Assembly (NCBI GenBank): GCA_023428065.1
Contig: JAEYZI010000053.1
Coordinates: forward strand, 1 to 31,302
Length of the DNA: 31,302 bases
Source of the DNA: Actinomycetes bacterium
GTDB lineage: Bacteria; Actinomycetota; Actinomycetes; Actinomycetales; Microbacteriaceae
Direction: 5' to 3'
Shown: positions 30,695-31,302 of the stretch, piece after piece
How positions within the stretch are numbered: the first letter of the stretch is position 1
Layout of the letters: each line of letters starts with the position of its first letter
Translations under genes and position numbers: made by a program
Notes under the pieces: generated by a model
Seen by the model: the letters and a program-made list of their open reading frames with translations, nothing else
What the model was told of the DNA's origin: nothing
Database searches by the model: none

Positions 30695-31302
30695 ATGACC
30701 GCCGCAACCGCACGCGACCGCCTCTGGCCCCTCTGGGGCGTCGCCGCCGGACTCGCCGGCTTCGCCGCGACCGTCCTGTTCGACCACCGCCCCGAGAGCG
30801 AGCTCTCCGCCGCCGCGCGCGGCGAGGACTTCCTCGTCACCCCCGAGGTGATGCACGAGCTCACCCGCCTGCCGAACTACGTCGGCTACCTCGTCGGCTT
30901 CGCGGCCGTCGCCCTCCTCGTCGTCTTCGCCGCGGCATGGCGCTCGCGCGTCGAGAGCCAGCACGCTCGGTCCATCGCCGCCTCGGTCGTCACGGGCGGC
31001 GTGCTCGTGACCGCCGCGGGCCTCGCGCTCGGCTACGGCTGGAAGGGCGCCCTCGCCAACTACGGCTTCGACGGCCCCGAGAAGGGCCTCTACGGCGACG
31101 ACGGCCTCTTCGTCTACTTCATGCTCACCGACTTCGGCCCCTACATCCCGTGGCTCGGCGTGCTCGTCGCGTTCGCGGGCATGGCGTGGATGGCGTGGGT
31201 CGAGCACCTCGTCTCGCGCGTGCTCGGCACCGTGCTCGCGGTCTACGTCGCGCTCGTGGCGACCGCCTACGTCGCGATGGGCGTGCCAGGCCTGGCGGGC
31301 CC
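30695..31302 (+). CDS. Membrane protein of unknown function (3' truncated by window)
   Basis: At least 202 codons are open from ATG 30695 to the window end. I do not recognise the family. Four or five hydrophobic helices are visible: LWGVAAGLAGFAATVLF (near 12-28), YVGYLVGFAAVALLVVFAAAW (68-88), IAASVVTGGVLVTAAGLALGYGW (97-119), YIPWLGVLVAFAGMAWMAW (149-167) and VLGTVLAVYVALVATAYVAM (176-195). An extracytoplasmic loop contains FDGPEKGLYGDDGLF. AAGGGAG lies about eight bases before the ATG. The coding pattern (GC-rich third positions) is consistent throughout. Confidence 0.75.
   Translation, partial: MTAATARDRLWPLWGVAAGLAGFAATVLFDHRPESELSAAARGEDFLVTPEVMHELTRLPNYVGYLVGFAAVALLVVFAAAWRSRVESQHARSIAASVVTGGVLVTAAGLALGYGWKGALANYGFDGPEKGLYGDDGLFVYFMLTDFGPYIPWLGVLVAFAGMAWMAWVEHLVSRVLGTVLAVYVALVATAYVAMGVPGLAG

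Overview
This is a very GC-rich, gene-dense actinobacterial chromosome segment. The gene content (GuaB plus GuaB3, a DUF3817 protein next to guaA, a sortase-E-type LAXTG sorting signal, many leaderless GTG/ATG starts) and the frequent GGATGC hexamer suggest a member of Microbacteriaceae. No genus can be named from this window. I see no tRNA, rRNA, CRISPR array, prophage or recognisable IS element.

Layout. 1-300: the end of groES and its terminator. 339-1274: RarD-type EamA transporter. 1340-8308: a branched-chain amino-acid-type (Liv/HAAT) ABC system. Two tandem lipoprotein binding proteins are on the + strand; livH-livM-livG-livF run towards them on the - strand and meet them at a UUCG-loop terminator. 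LivH carries an extra extracytoplasmic N-terminal domain. 8554-12639: guaB (IMP dehydrogenase) and guaB3 (IMPDH-related, catalytic Cys replaced by Ser), separated by an AbiEi-wing/DUF559-nuclease gene. Three copies of a roughly 90-bp hairpin repeat lie in this stretch, one on each side of the nuclease gene in opposite orientations and one past guaB3. 12885-14573: glpD. 14646-16622: a KhtT/KhtU-like cation/proton antiporter pair. 16666-19491: SURF1, DUF3817 and guaA. 19574-20744: two unknown membrane proteins whose 3' ends overlap by 50 bp on opposite strands. 20775-21755: glycerophosphodiester phosphodiesterase. 21857-26630: a translationally coupled two-component operon of two paralogous sensor kinases, the first lacking the phosphoacceptor His, and a NarL/LuxR response regulator. 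26780-31302: envelope proteins, namely a sortase-anchored Ig-like surface protein, an HtrA-like lipoprotein protease with PDZ domain, and a truncated membrane protein.

How genes fit together. guaB and guaA make GMP from IMP through XMP. The order groES...guaB-guaB3...guaA resembles the mycobacterial chromosome, so this looks like an ancestral core block. The repeats and the DUF559 gene look like a later insertion in it. GlpD and the phosphodiesterase both act in glycerol phosphate metabolism. The two-component operon sits just upstream of cell-surface genes, which suggests (by inference only) an envelope-related signal.

Most interesting points: the hairpin repeat family bracketing the AbiEi-DUF559 gene, the degenerate kinase coupled to an intact paralog, the LivH fusion, and a repeated TANNNT-N6-GTG/ATG leaderless promoter geometry at many genes.
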